A DNA stretch of 64,000 bases from Cellulomonas phragmiteti. Lineage in GTDB: Bacteria > Actinomycetota > Actinomycetes > Actinomycetales > Cellulomonadaceae. The translations under genes and the position numbers were made by a program. Every line of letters begins with the position of its first letter. Positions within the stretch are counted from its first letter, which is position 1. The DNA lies in assembly GCF_016862775.1 (NCBI RefSeq), contig NZ_BONP01000002.1, forward strand, positions 248,001 to 312,000, in the 5' to 3' direction. This document shows, piece by piece, positions 11,354-21,571 of this stretch. The notes below the pieces were generated by a model, which saw nothing but the letters and a program-made list of their open reading frames with translations, had not been told where the DNA came from and ran no database searches.

Positions 11354-12964
11354 ATGAGCACCACGGCGGACGACGCCACCGGACAGGCGCACGGCGAGCG
11401 ACGGCGCGGAGCCTTCAGCTCACGACGCGTCTTCATCCTGGCCGCGATCGGCTCCGCCGTCGGACTGGGCAACATCTGGCGGTTCCCCTACGTGGCGTAC
11501 GAGAACGGCGGCGGCGCCTTCCTCGTGCCGTACCTCGTGGCCCTGCTCACGGCCGGCCTGCCGTTCCTGCTGCTCGACTACGCGATCGGGCACCGCCACC
11601 GCGGGTCGGCGCCCCTGTCGTTCGCGCGGCTGCGCCGCGGCACCGAGGGCCTGGGCTGGTGGCAGGTCGCCATCTGCTTCGTCATCGCCGTCTACTACGC
11701 GGCCGTCGTCGCGTGGGCGCTGCGCTACACCTTCTTCTCGCTCGACAAGGCGTGGGGGTCCGACCCCGAGGCCTTCTTCTTCGGGGACTTCCTGCAGGCC
11801 GGCGACGTCCGGATCACCACCGACGTGGTCCCCGGGGTGCTGCTGCCCCTCGCGCTGGTGTGGCTGGGCGTGCTGGCCATCATGGCTCTCGGCGTGCAGC
11901 GCGGGATCGGCGCCGTCTCGCTGGTGTTCATCCCGGTGCTGGTGCTCGCGTTCATCGCCCTCGTCGTCCAGGCGCTCATGCTGCCCGGCTCCGGCGCCGG
12001 CCTCGACGCGCTCTTCACGCCCGACTGGTCGGCGCTGACCTCGGCGTCGGTGTGGGCGGCCGCCTTCGGTCAGATCTTCTTCTCGCTGTCCATCGGCTTC
12101 GGCATCATGATCACGTACGCCTCGTACGTCGGACGCCGCGAGGACATGATCGGCTCCGGGCTCGTCGTCGGCTTCTCCAACTCCGGGTTCGAGCTGCTCG
12201 CGGGCATCGGCGTGTTCGCCGCCCTCGGCTTCATGGCCCAGGCCGGCGGGGTCGGGGTCGACGAGGTCGCCGGCGGCGGCATCGGCCTGGCGTTCATCGC
12301 GTTCCCGACGATCATCAGCGAGGCCCCGGCCGGCGCCCTGCTCGGCGTCCTGTTCTTCGGGTCCCTGGTCATCGCCGGCATCACCTCGCTCGTCAGCGTC
12401 ATCGAGGTCGTCATCTCCGCGGTCCGCGACAAGTTCGACACCAGCCGCCTGACCGCGACGCTCGCCGTCGGCATCCCCGCCGCGCTCCTGAGCCTGGTGC
12501 TGTTCAGCACGACGAGCGGCATCTACGTCCTCGACGTCGTCGACCACTTCGTCAACCAGTACGGGATCCTCGTCGTCGCGCTGGTCAGCATGCTGGTCGT
12601 CGTCTGGGCGATCCGGGCGCTGAGCGGGCTCGGCGACCACCTCAACGTGCACGGCCGCCCGCGGGTCGGCGCCACCTGGCGCGTGCTCACCAGCGTCGTC
12701 GCGCCGCTCGGCCTGGCCGTCGTGCTCGTCCTGTCGCTCCGCGACGACCTCGGCGCACCCTACGGCGACTACCCCTCGTGGCTGCTGGTGACCTTCGGCT
12801 GGATCATGGTGGTGGCGCTGCCCGTGCTCGGGTTCCTCCTGGGACGTCTGCCGTGGCGCCCCGGGACGCACCTGGACGGCCCGCCCCCCGGCTCCGACCC
12901 CACGGCGCCGCTGCACCCGACCGCCACGCCCGCCGACGTGCACGACGAGGGAGACCACCGATGA
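11354..12964 (+). CDS. Sodium-dependent SNF-family (neurotransmitter:sodium symporter) transporter
   Basis: A 536-residue Na+-coupled symporter of the LeuT/SNF family, with about 12 membrane helices. The signature AIGSAVGLGNIWRFPY (about residues 34-49), with its unwound TM1 and Na+/substrate site, is intact, followed by NGGGAFLVPYL. Bacterial members carry amino acids; the MetP type imports methionine and alanine. The next gene encodes a MetS-like small subunit and overlaps by ATGA, which supports a MetP/MetS-type system. Being divergent from urea carboxylase and sharing its palindrome, it could instead import a nitrogen compound degraded by that pathway; this is inference. A TTGACC -35-like element is at 11296-11301. 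The C-terminus is Pro-rich and cytoplasmic. Confidence 0.9.
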   Translation: MSTTADDATGQAHGERRRGAFSSRRVFILAAIGSAVGLGNIWRFPYVAYENGGGAFLVPYLVALLTAGLPFLLLDYAIGHRHRGSAPLSFARLRRGTEGLGWWQVAICFVIAVYYAAVVAWALRYTFFSLDKAWGSDPEAFFFGDFLQAGDVRITTDVVPGVLLPLALVWLGVLAIMALGVQRGIGAVSLVFIPVLVLAFIALVVQALMLPGSGAGLDALFTPDWSALTSASVWAAAFGQIFFSLSIGFGIMITYASYVGRREDMIGSGLVVGFSNSGFELLAGIGVFAALGFMAQAGGVGVDEVAGGGIGLAFIAFPTIISEAPAGALLGVLFFGSLVIAGITSLVSVIEVVISAVRDKFDTSRLTATLAVGIPAALLSLVLFSTTSGIYVLDVVDHFVNQYGILVVALVSMLVVVWAIRALSGLGDHLNVHGRPRVGATWRVLTSVVAPLGLAVVLVLSLRDDLGAPYGDYPSWLLVTFGWIMVVALPVLGFLLGRLPWRPGTHLDGPPPGSDPTAPLHPTATPADVHDEGDHR

Positions 12965-13095
12965 GCACGATCGCGATCGTCATGATGCTGGTGGCGATGG
13001 TCGTCATCTGGGGCGGCCTGGCCCTGTCGGTCATCAGCCTCGTGCGGCACGGCAACGTCGAGGAGCGCACCGAGGCCCCCCGCCGCGACCTCTGA
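12961..13095 (+). CDS. MetS-like small membrane subunit of SNF transporter
   Basis: A 44-residue protein: MSTIAIVMMLVAMVVIWGGL begins a single membrane helix (about residues 3-27), followed by a short charged tail. This matches the small subunits (MetS family) that follow SNF-type methionine/alanine importers in actinobacteria. Its ATG overlaps the transporter stop codon (ATGA), implying equimolar, coupled translation. The VIWGG motif in the helix is typical of the family as I recall it. Confidence 0.85.
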   Translation: MSTIAIVMMLVAMVVIWGGLALSVISLVRHGNVEERTEAPRRDL

Positions 13096-13099
13096 GCGG

Positions 13100-13822
13100 T
13101 CAGCCCGCGACCGCCATGCGGGCCATCGCGTGCGACGCGCGCTCCATGACGACCTCGAGGGACTCCCCCACGTGCCGGTGCAGCGCGCGCAGGGCGTCGC
13201 TCAGGCGGTCGTCGAGCACGAGGTCGAGGATCTCGATGTGCTCGGTGATGGTCGCGGTGATGCGCTCGTCCTCGATGAAGTCGTGCATGCGGACCGCGCG
13301 GATCTTCTGGTTGACGCCGACCAGGGCGTCGGTCAGCTGCCCGTTGCCCGACGCCTGCGACAGCGCACGGTGGAAGCCCTCATCGAGGACCACGAAGCTC
13401 GGGTCCGGGTCGGGGACGACGTCGCGCATCTCCTGCCAGCGGGCCAGCTCGGCGCCCAGCAGGGCGCGGTCGTGGCGCACCTGCGGGTTCTCGATGGCGC
13501 GCGCGATGCCCCGCAGCTCGAGCGTGATGCGCAGCTCGTACATGTCCCGCAGGTCCGCCAGCGACGGCACGACCACCGCGTAGCCGAAGTCGGTGCGCTC
13601 GACGAGCCCGTCGGACAGCAGCCGCGACAGCGCCTCGCGCACCGGTGTGCGGGACACCTCGAACGCCCGCGACAGCTTCGGCTCGGTGAGCCGCTCGCGC
13701 GGCGAGACGCGCCCGTTGAGGATCTCGTCGCGCAGCCGGTGGTAGACGTGCTCACGCAGCGACCCACCGGGCACCGCGACCGTCGGCTCCTCGGCGGCAC
13801 GCTCCCGCGGCCCGTTCGACAT
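13100..13822 (-). CDS. GntR-family (FCD/FadR subfamily) transcriptional regulator
   Basis: A 240-residue repressor-type regulator. The N-terminal winged helix (about residues 15-85) has the GntR pattern HVYHRLRDEILNGRVSPRERL, then SRTPVREALSRLLSDGLVE. The C-terminal all-helical FCD domain (about 95-225) includes DEGFHRAL, with metal- or effector-binding His residues, and TEHIEILDLVLD. The ATG at 13822 was chosen; a GTG two codons upstream follows a G-rich stretch and is also possible. It is convergent with the SNF/MetS genes (5-base gap) and follows urtE by 28 bases on the same strand, so it may be the last gene of the urt operon. It is the obvious candidate to bind the GTATAC palindromes at both urea promoters. 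Confidence 0.88.
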   Translation of the reverse strand: MSNGPRERAAEEPTVAVPGGSLREHVYHRLRDEILNGRVSPRERLTEPKLSRAFEVSRTPVREALSRLLSDGLVERTDFGYAVVVPSLADLRDMYELRITLELRGIARAIENPQVRHDRALLGAELARWQEMRDVVPDPDPSFVVLDEGFHRALSQASGNGQLTDALVGVNQKIRAVRMHDFIEDERITATITEHIEILDLVLDDRLSDALRALHRHVGESLEVVMERASHAMARMAVAG

Positions 13823-13850
13823 GATCACGACACTAGCCCCCCCGTCCTGC

Positions 13851-14546
13851 TCAGATCGCCATCGCGGCACGCACGTCACCCTCCTGCTCCGCGCCGCCGA
13901 CGCCGTCCGCGGTCACCCGCCCCGACTCCAGGACGTAGTACCGCGACGACGCCGCGAGCGCGAAGCCCACGTGCTGCTCGACCAGCAGCACGGACAGGCC
14001 GCCCGCACCCGCGAGCTGCACGATCGCGTCCTCGATCTCCGCGACCACCGACGGCTGGATGCCCTCCGTCGGCTCGTCGAGCACGATCAGCCGCGGGCCC
14101 GTGATGAGCGCCCGCGCGATCGCGAGCTGCTGGCGCTGCCCACCGGACAGCAGGCCGGCCCGGCGCCCCAGCAGCTCGCGCAGCGCGGGGAACAGGTCCA
14201 GCGCCTCGTCGAGCCGCCGGGCCCCCGCCGACCCGGCGACGTCGGCGACCAGCTGCAGGTTCTCCCGCGCCGTCAGCTGACCGAAGGACTGCTGGCCCTG
14301 CGGCACGTACGCCAGCCCGGCGCGCACCCGCTGGTGCGGCCGCCACCGCGTGACGTCCTCGCCGCCCAGCAGCACCTTCCCCGAGCGCACCGGCAGCAGC
14401 CCGACGGCGGCGCGCAGCAGCGTCGTCTTGCCGGCCCCGTTGTGCCCCATGACGGCGACGACCGCACCGTCCGGCACCTCGACGTCGACCCCGTGGACGA
14501 CCGCCGTGCGGCCGTACCCGACATGGACCCCGCGCAGCTCCAGCAT
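13851..14546 (-). CDS. urtE: Urea ABC transporter ATPase UrtE
   Basis: A 231-residue ABC ATPase of the branched-chain amino acid/urea (LivF/UrtE) type. Walker A GHNGAGKTTLL (about residues 34-44), Q-loop region YVPQGQQSFGQLT, signature LLSGGQRQQLAIARAL and Walker B RLIVLDEPTEGIQPSVV are present. The EPTEGIQPS motif is characteristic of UrtE. It energises urea import together with UrtD. The start ATG shares one base with the urtD stop (TGATG). Last of the urtABCDE genes. Confidence 0.95.
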   Translation of the reverse strand: MLELRGVHVGYGRTAVVHGVDVEVPDGAVVAVMGHNGAGKTTLLRAAVGLLPVRSGKVLLGGEDVTRWRPHQRVRAGLAYVPQGQQSFGQLTARENLQLVADVAGSAGARRLDEALDLFPALRELLGRRAGLLSGGQRQQLAIARALITGPRLIVLDEPTEGIQPSVVAEIEDAIVQLAGAGGLSVLLVEQHVGFALAASSRYYVLESGRVTADGVGGAEQEGDVRAAMAI

Positions 14547-15448
14547 CACTCCACCTCCGTGCTCGCGGCGGGCTCCGCGGCCGACGCCGCCATGCCCCGT
14601 CCGCGGCCGTGCGCCCCGGACCCCAGGTACACCTCGACGACCCGCGGGTCGGCCTGCACCTGCGCGACGGTGCCCTCCGAGAGCACCCGCCCCTGGTGCA
14701 GCACCGTCACCGACGAGGCGAACGCCCGCAGGAACTCCATGTCGTGCTCGACGACGACCACCGTGCGCTGCTCGCCGATGCGCTGCAGCAGCAGGCCCGT
14801 CTCCTCGCGCTCGGCCTGGCTCATGCCCGCGACCGGCTCGTCGAGCAGCAGCAGGCGCGCGTCCTGGACCAGCAGCATCCCGATCTCGAGCCACTGCTTC
14901 TGCCCGTGCGCCAGGACGCCCGCGGGCAGGTCGCGCACCTGCGTCAGCCCCACGGTCTCCAGGGCGGCCTCGACCTCGGGTGGCACGACGTGCCGGCGGC
15001 GCAGCATCGTCCACGGCCCGCGCCCCGCACCGGCGGCGATGTCGAGGTTCTGCAGGACCGTCAGCTCGTCGAACACGCTCGCGGTCTGGAAGGTCCGCCC
15101 CACGCCGGCGCGCACGATCTTGTGCGACGGCTTGCCGACCAGCTCGACACCACCGAACTGCACCGACCCGGCGGCCGGCGCGAGCCCGGTGATCGCGTCG
15201 ACGATGGTCGTCTTGCCGGCGCCGTTGGGGCCGATGAGGAAGCGCAGGTCGCCCTGCGTGACGGTGAGGTCGACGCCGTCGACGGCGACGAACCCGTCGA
15301 ACACGACGCGCAGGTCGCGGATCTCGAGGTAGTCGTGCCGGAACCGCGCGCCTGGGGCGGCGATGACGGCCTCGAGCGCCTCGGGGTCCAGCCCGCCGGT
15401 GGCGTCGGGCGGGACGACGGGCTCGCCGGTCCCGGTCTGCTCGCTCAT
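14546..15448 (-). CDS. urtD: Urea ABC transporter ATPase UrtD
   Basis: A 300-residue ABC ATPase of the LivG/UrtD type. Walker A GPNGAGKTTIVDAITG, the AGVGRTFQTASVFDELTV stretch typical of UrtD, AHGQKQWLEIGMLLVQ in the signature position and Walker B LLLLDEPVAGM. The signature LAHGQKQWLEIG departs from LSGGQ, as is usual in UrtD. A 35-residue N-terminal extension and a short Ala/Glu-rich tail surround the core. The ATG at 15448 overlaps the end of urtC by four bases (ATGA). Confidence 0.95.
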   Translation of the reverse strand: MSEQTGTGEPVVPPDATGGLDPEALEAVIAAPGARFRHDYLEIRDLRVVFDGFVAVDGVDLTVTQGDLRFLIGPNGAGKTTIVDAITGLAPAAGSVQFGGVELVGKPSHKIVRAGVGRTFQTASVFDELTVLQNLDIAAGAGRGPWTMLRRRHVVPPEVEAALETVGLTQVRDLPAGVLAHGQKQWLEIGMLLVQDARLLLLDEPVAGMSQAEREETGLLLQRIGEQRTVVVVEHDMEFLRAFASSVTVLHQGRVLSEGTVAQVQADPRVVEVYLGSGAHGRGRGMAASAAEPAASTEVE

Positions 15449-16635
15449 GCGTGCCTCCCTGCGGTGCGGGCCGAGTCGGCGGCGTGCTGCGCGTCGTCGT
15501 CGGCGTCGGGGCTGCTCCCCGGGGCGGACGGGTGGGTGGTCGGCGGGTCGTCCGGGGCGTCGGCGGGGGTGCCGCGGCGACGGCGCCACAGGGTGCCCAG
15601 CGACGCGAAGCCCTGCGGCAGGAACGCCACGACGAGGATGAACAGCGCCCCCTGGAAGTAGGTCCAGAACGACGGGAACTGCTCCGAGAGGCCGGTCTCC
15701 GCCCAGGACACCGCGACGGCACCCAGCACGGGCCCGAGCAGGGTGGCGCGGCCGCCGATCGCGACACCCACGAGGAAGCCGATGGACGGGATGACGCCCA
15801 CGTCGGCCGGCGAGATGATGCCCACGACGGGCGCGAACAGCGCACCGCCGATCCCGGCGAAGCACGCGGCGATCGCGTAGGCGACGACCTTGACGTTCGC
15901 CGGGTCGTACCCCAGGAACCGGACGCGGTTCTCCTGGTCGCGCACCGCGACGAGCAGCTCGCCGTAGCGCGAGTTCATCAGCAGGCGCACCACCACGACC
16001 ATCGCGATGAGGACCCCCGCCGCGATGAAGTAGAGCATCCGCTTGTTGATCGGGTCGGCCAGGTCGTAGCCGAAGAACGACCGGAACCCGTTGAGCCCGT
16101 TGGTGCCGCCGGTGACCTTCTGCTGCCCCACCAGCAGGATCGCGAACGCGGCGGCGAGCGCCTGCGACAGGATCGCGAAGTACGCCCCCCGCACCCGTCG
16201 GCGGAAGACGGCGAGCCCCAGCAGCGCGGCGATGCCCGCGGGGAGCACGAGGATCGCCAGCACCGTCACGACGGGGCTGCGCAGCGGCTCCCACCAGCCC
16301 GGCACGACGCCGTCGCCGTACAGGCGCAGGAAGTCGGGCACGCCGCCCGGGCCTGCGTCGGCCAGCTTCATGTGCATCGCCATGAGGTAGCCGCCGATGC
16401 CGAAGAACACGCCCTGCCCGAGCACGAGCATGCCGCCGCGGCCCCACGCCAGGCCGATGCCGACCGCGACCATCGCCAGGCACAGGAACTTGGCGAGCAG
16501 GTTGAGCCGGAAGTCCGAGAGCACCGCCGGCGCGATGCCGAACAGCACGACCGCGGCGACGGCGACGCCACCGGCCACGCGCACCGTCGAGCGCTGCCAC
16601 CAGGGCGTCGTCGCCGTGCCCGTCGCGGCGCTCAC
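15445..16635 (-). CDS. urtC: Urea ABC transporter permease UrtC
   Basis: A 396-residue multi-pass permease of the LivM/UrtC type. About nine to ten hydrophobic helices; the segments LAWGRGGMLVLGQGVFFGIG and LVAVRDQENRVRFLGYDP are the conserved permease and ATPase-contact (EAA-like) loops. KVTGGTNGLNGF is the typical UrtC periplasmic loop. The C-terminal 45 residues are hydrophilic and Asp/Pro-rich. The start is GTG at 16635, overlapping the urtB stop by GTGA; the overlap and family length decide this start. Confidence 0.95.
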   Translation of the reverse strand: MSAATGTATTPWWQRSTVRVAGGVAVAAVVLFGIAPAVLSDFRLNLLAKFLCLAMVAVGIGLAWGRGGMLVLGQGVFFGIGGYLMAMHMKLADAGPGGVPDFLRLYGDGVVPGWWEPLRSPVVTVLAILVLPAGIAALLGLAVFRRRVRGAYFAILSQALAAAFAILLVGQQKVTGGTNGLNGFRSFFGYDLADPINKRMLYFIAAGVLIAMVVVVRLLMNSRYGELLVAVRDQENRVRFLGYDPANVKVVAYAIAACFAGIGGALFAPVVGIISPADVGVIPSIGFLVGVAIGGRATLLGPVLGAVAVSWAETGLSEQFPSFWTYFQGALFILVVAFLPQGFASLGTLWRRRRGTPADAPDDPPTTHPSAPGSSPDADDDAQHAADSARTAGRHA

Positions 16636-17516
16636 GCCAGGCTCCGGGTGCGGACCGAGACCAGGCCCTGCGGGCGGACCTGCAGGAACGCGACGATGAC
16701 GACGAACAGCAGCACCTTGGCCAGGCTCGCGGTCGTCGAGTACTCGAACGTCGCCTGCAGCAGGCCCAGCGAGAACGCCGCGATGACGGCGCCCTTGAGC
16801 TGCCCGATGCCGCCGACGACGACCACGAGGAACGCGTCGACGATGTAGTTGGTCCCCAGGGTGGGCCCGATCGACCCGAGGAGCGTCAGCGCGACGCCCG
16901 CGATCCCCGCGATGCCCGAGCCGACGAAGAACGTGAGGCGGTCCGTCGCGCGCGTGGAGACACCCGACGTCTCCGCGAGGTCGCGGTTCTGCACGGTCGC
17001 GCGGATCCGCCGGCCGAGCGACGTGAGCTTCAGGACGAGGGACAGCACGACGACGCACGCGATCGCCAGGCCCAGGATGAACAGGCGGGTCTTCGGCAGG
17101 TTCATCCCGAGGAAGGGGACGGCGCCGGACAGCCAGGCCGGGGCGCGGACGTCGACGTTCGGGGCGCCGAAGACGTCGCGCGCCAGCTGCTGCAGCACGA
17201 GCGCGACACCGAACGTCACGAGGAGTGTGTCCAAGGGCCTTCGGTACATCCGGGAGATCAGCGTGACCTCCAGCAGCAGGCCGAGCAGGCCGCCGACGAC
17301 GAACCCGACGGGCAGCGCCACGAGCAGGGAGACGCCCGCGTCGGGGATGAAGGCCTGCAGCACGAACGCCGTGTACGCGCCGGCCATGATGAACTCGCCG
17401 TGCGCCATGTTGATGACGCCCATCTGGCCGAACGTCAGGGCCAGGCCGAGCGCCGCGAGCAGCAGCACCGAGCCGAGGCTCAGTCCCGCGAAGAGCTGGG
17501 AGAACAGGGCGTCCAT
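16632..17516 (-). CDS. urtB: Urea ABC transporter permease UrtB
   Basis: A 294-residue permease of the LivH/UrtB type with about eight helices. ALGLALTFGQMGVINMAHGEFIMAG in the N-terminal third, GRRIRATVQNRDLAETSGV in the cytoplasmic coupling loop and VVVVGGIGQLKGAVI near the C-terminus are diagnostic for UrtB. It lacks the long N-terminal periplasmic extension seen in some UrtB proteins. ATG at 17516 is preferred to an upstream start that would add a basic, non-conserved stretch. The gap to urtA is 120 bases. Confidence 0.95.
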   Translation of the reverse strand: MDALFSQLFAGLSLGSVLLLAALGLALTFGQMGVINMAHGEFIMAGAYTAFVLQAFIPDAGVSLLVALPVGFVVGGLLGLLLEVTLISRMYRRPLDTLLVTFGVALVLQQLARDVFGAPNVDVRAPAWLSGAVPFLGMNLPKTRLFILGLAIACVVVLSLVLKLTSLGRRIRATVQNRDLAETSGVSTRATDRLTFFVGSGIAGIAGVALTLLGSIGPTLGTNYIVDAFLVVVVGGIGQLKGAVIAAFSLGLLQATFEYSTTASLAKVLLFVVIVAFLQVRPQGLVSVRTRSLA

Positions 17517-17636
17517 GCGGCGCCGCCTTCCGTGGGGTGGGCGACGCACCCGCGAGGCGGTGGCCCGGTCCGGCCGAGGGGTCGGACCGGCCGGGCCACC
17601 GCGCTCAGGGGTGCGTCGGTGCGTGCGGGACGCGGG

Positions 17637-18923
17637 TCAGGACAGGCCCTCGGCCCAGTCGTAGCCCTCGAGGAACGGGTCCGGCTCGATCGGGCCGTCG
17701 GACTCCCAGATCGAGTAGATGAGGCCGTCGGGCCCGATCTCGCCGATGTACGCGGTCTTGGCGATGTGGTGGTTGTCGCCGTTGACCGTGACGGTGCCCT
17801 CCGGGGCGTCGAAGCTCACGCCGTCCGCGGCCTCCTGGATCGCGGCGACGTCGAACGACCCGGCCTTCTCGACCATGCCCTTCCACAGGTACAGCGAGGT
17901 GTACGCGGCCTCCATCGGGTCGGAGGTCGGGCGGTTCTCGCCGTACTTCTCCTTGAACGCCGCGACGAACGTCTCGTTCTCCGGCGACTCGACCGTCTGG
18001 TAGTAGTTCCACGCGGTGAGCTGCCCGACGACGTTGTCGACGCCGATGCCGCCGACCTCCTCCTCGGCGATCGACACCGACACGACCGGCACGGTGTCCG
18101 CGGTCATGCCGACGTTCTTGTACTCCTTGAAGAACGCGACGTTGGAGTCACCGTTGAGGGTGTTGAACACCGCGTCCGCGCCGGACGACTTGAGCTTGTT
18201 GACGATCGTCGCGAAGTCGGTGTGCCCGAGCGGGGCGTACTCCTCGCCGACGATCTCGATGTCGTTCGCCTCGGCGTACGCGTTGATGATCTTGTTCGCC
18301 GTGCGCGGGAACACGTAGTCCGAGCCGACGAGGAAGACCTTCTTCTTGCCCTGCTCGGCGAGGTAGTCCATGCCGGGGATGATCTGCTGGTTGGTCGTCG
18401 CGCCGGTGTAGAAGATGTTGGGCGACGCCTCGAGGCCCTCGTACTGCACGGGGTAGAACAGCAGCGAGTTCTTCGACTCGAAGACGGGCAGCATGGCCTT
18501 GCGCGAGGAGGACGTCCAGCCGCCGAACACCGCGGCGACGCAGTCGGAGGAGATGAGCTTCTCGGCCTTCTCGGCGAAGACGGTCGGCTCGGACGCGCCG
18601 TCCTCCGCGACGATCTGCAGCTGCTTGCCCAGCACACCGCCGGCGGCGTTGATCTCCTCCGCAGCCAGGTCGAGGGAGTCGCGGACCGTCTGCTCGGAGA
18701 TGGCCATGGTGCCGGACAGCGAGTTGAGGAACCCGATCTTGATCGAGTCGCCGGACGTGTCGACGCAGGACGCGCCACCGGAGGCCGACGCCGTACCGGC
18801 CGTGCCCTCGGCGGTGCGCGCACCGCCGCACGCCGACAGCGTGAGGGCGGCCGCGAGCGCGGCGGCCGACAGGGCGAGCGCGCGCTTCCGGGTCGTCCGC
18901 AGGGGGAGGGTGTGTGTGGTCAA
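17637..18923 (-). CDS. urtA: Urea ABC transporter substrate-binding lipoprotein UrtA
   Basis: A 428-residue extracytoplasmic urea receptor. Signal sequence with lipobox LTLSACGG (lipidated Cys about residue 32), then a type I periplasmic binding fold of the AmiC/UrtA family: [49 protein letters not shown] and [15 protein letters not shown] are characteristic of UrtA. Start TTG at 18923 with GAAAGG nine bases upstream. First gene of urtABCDE, divergent from ureABCFGD; a GTATAC motif lies about 90 bases upstream. Low-G+C wobble is no different from neighbours. Confidence 0.96.
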   Translation of the reverse strand: MTTHTLPLRTTRKRALALSAAALAAALTLSACGGARTAEGTAGTASASGGASCVDTSGDSIKIGFLNSLSGTMAISEQTVRDSLDLAAEEINAAGGVLGKQLQIVAEDGASEPTVFAEKAEKLISSDCVAAVFGGWTSSSRKAMLPVFESKNSLLFYPVQYEGLEASPNIFYTGATTNQQIIPGMDYLAEQGKKKVFLVGSDYVFPRTANKIINAYAEANDIEIVGEEYAPLGHTDFATIVNKLKSSGADAVFNTLNGDSNVAFFKEYKNVGMTADTVPVVSVSIAEEEVGGIGVDNVVGQLTAWNYYQTVESPENETFVAAFKEKYGENRPTSDPMEAAYTSLYLWKGMVEKAGSFDVAAIQEAADGVSFDAPEGTVTVNGDNHHIAKTAYIGEIGPDGLIYSIWESDGPIEPDPFLEGYDWAEGLS

Positions 18924-19010
18924 CGGTGTGCCTTTCGCTTCAGGACGAGCTGGCGGGCGGTGCCGGGCTCGGGCGCCGACCCACCGCGTGCCACCGCGCT
19001 GTGTCCCGCG

Positions 19011-19024
19011 GCGTATACAGGCCG
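19011..19024. promoter_or_regulatory. GTATAC motif upstream of urtA
   Basis: GCGTATACAGGCCG holds a GTATAC core at 19013-19018, flanked on one side by GGC and the other by AGGCC, an imperfect version of the palindrome at 11183-11198. It lies about 90 bases before urtA. Confidence 0.45.
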
Positions 19025-19095
19025 GTGCCCATGGCCGAGGACGCTAGGGACGCCGTGTTTCGCGGGTTCGACGGTTCCTGTAAACATCCCGTTTC

Positions 19096-19121
19096 GGCTG
19101 TATACCGATGGGGATACAGCC
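19096..19121. promoter_or_regulatory. Inverted repeat GGCTGTAT-N10-ATACAGCC overlapping the ureA promoter
   Basis: Perfect 8-base arms (19096-19103 and 19114-19121) with a 10-base spacer; a GTATAC core is at 19100-19105. The right arm covers the expected -35 region of the TAGGGT -10 box at 19135, a good place for an operator. Relation to the GntR regulator is inferred. Confidence 0.55.
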
Positions 19122-19134
19122 GCGTGCACGGGCC

Positions 19135-19140
19135 TAGGGT
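19135..19140 (+). promoter_or_regulatory. -10 box TAGGGT, leaderless start of ureA
   Basis: TAGGGT ends seven bases before the ureA ATG at 19148. No Shine-Dalgarno sequence fits, so the urease operon mRNA probably begins at the start codon. Confidence 0.55.
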
Positions 19141-19147
19141 GCGGTGC

Positions 19148-19450
19148 ATGAGGCTCACCCCCGCCGACTCCGAGAAGCTGCTGCTGGCCGTCGCCGGCAT
19201 GGTCGCCCGCGACCGGCTGGCCCGCGGCGTGCGGCTCAACCACCCCGAGGCCGTCGCGCTGCTGAGCACCTGGGTGATCGAGCGCGCCCGCGACGGGGTG
19301 GGTGTCGCCCAGCTCATGACCGACGGCCGGTCGGTGCTGCGGCGCGACCAGGTCATGGCGGGTGTCCCCGAGATGCTGCACGACGTGCAGGTCGAGGCGA
19401 CGTTCCCCGACGGCCGCAAGCTCGTCACGCTCCACGACCCCATCAGCTGA
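19148..19450 (+). CDS. ureA: Urease gamma subunit
   Basis: A 100-residue urease gamma subunit, the normal size. It opens [20 protein letters not shown], followed by [21 protein letters not shown], the [18 protein letters not shown] segment and [20 protein letters not shown], all family landmarks. Nickel urease hydrolyses urea to ammonia and carbamate. First gene of ureABCFGD. The ATG at 19148 is fixed by the family N-terminus and the leaderless-type -10 box upstream. Divergent from urtA across a 224-base regulatory region. Confidence 0.97.
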   Translation: MRLTPADSEKLLLAVAGMVARDRLARGVRLNHPEAVALLSTWVIERARDGVGVAQLMTDGRSVLRRDQVMAGVPEMLHDVQVEATFPDGRKLVTLHDPIS

Positions 19451-19527
19451 CCCGCGAGCGAGAGGAACCCGGGCACACACGGCCCGGGAACCGCTACCTC
19501 ACGAGACGACGACACCCGGAGGACCCC

Positions 19528-19866
19528 ATGGCAGGCACGTCCGGCGACGGACCCGGCGCGGTGCGCACGCGGGAGGGCACCGTCGTGCTCAACGGCGACC
19601 GCGCCCCGCACGAGCGGCTCACCCTCGTCGTCGAGAACACCGGCGACCGGCCCGTGCAGATCGGCTCCCACCTGCACCTGCCCGACGCGAACGCGGCGCT
19701 GGCGTTCGACCGCGCGGCCGCGCACGGCTTCCGCCTCGACGTGCCGTCGGGCACGTCGCAGCGGTTCGAGCCCGGGGCGTCGCGGTCCGTGGACGCCGTC
19801 GCGATCCGCGGCGCCCGCCGGGTGCCCGGCATCCAGCGGGGCAAGGCCGACGGGGGTGTGCTCTAG
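19528..19866 (+). CDS. ureB: Urease beta subunit
   Basis: A 112-residue urease beta subunit. The core VVLNGDRAPHERLTLVVENTGDRPVQIGSH, FRLDVPSGTSQRFEPG and the trailing VPGIQRGKADGGVL match the family; the conserved GSHxHxxxxN segment is present. ATG at 19528 has CGGAGG seven bases upstream. A 77-base gap separates it from ureA, and only the stop codon separates it from ureC. Confidence 0.97.
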   Translation: MAGTSGDGPGAVRTREGTVVLNGDRAPHERLTLVVENTGDRPVQIGSHLHLPDANAALAFDRAAAHGFRLDVPSGTSQRFEPGASRSVDAVAIRGARRVPGIQRGKADGGVL

Positions 19867-21570
<1,704 letters not shown>

Positions 21571-21571
21571 C

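Noticed and set aside
19050..19110. Possible GlnR boxes between urtA and ureA, and near 11240-11260
   Set aside because: Segments such as GTTTC, TGTAAAC and GTTAC are present, but none fits the GTnAC-N6-GaAAc spacing well on either strand. A position-weight scan would decide.
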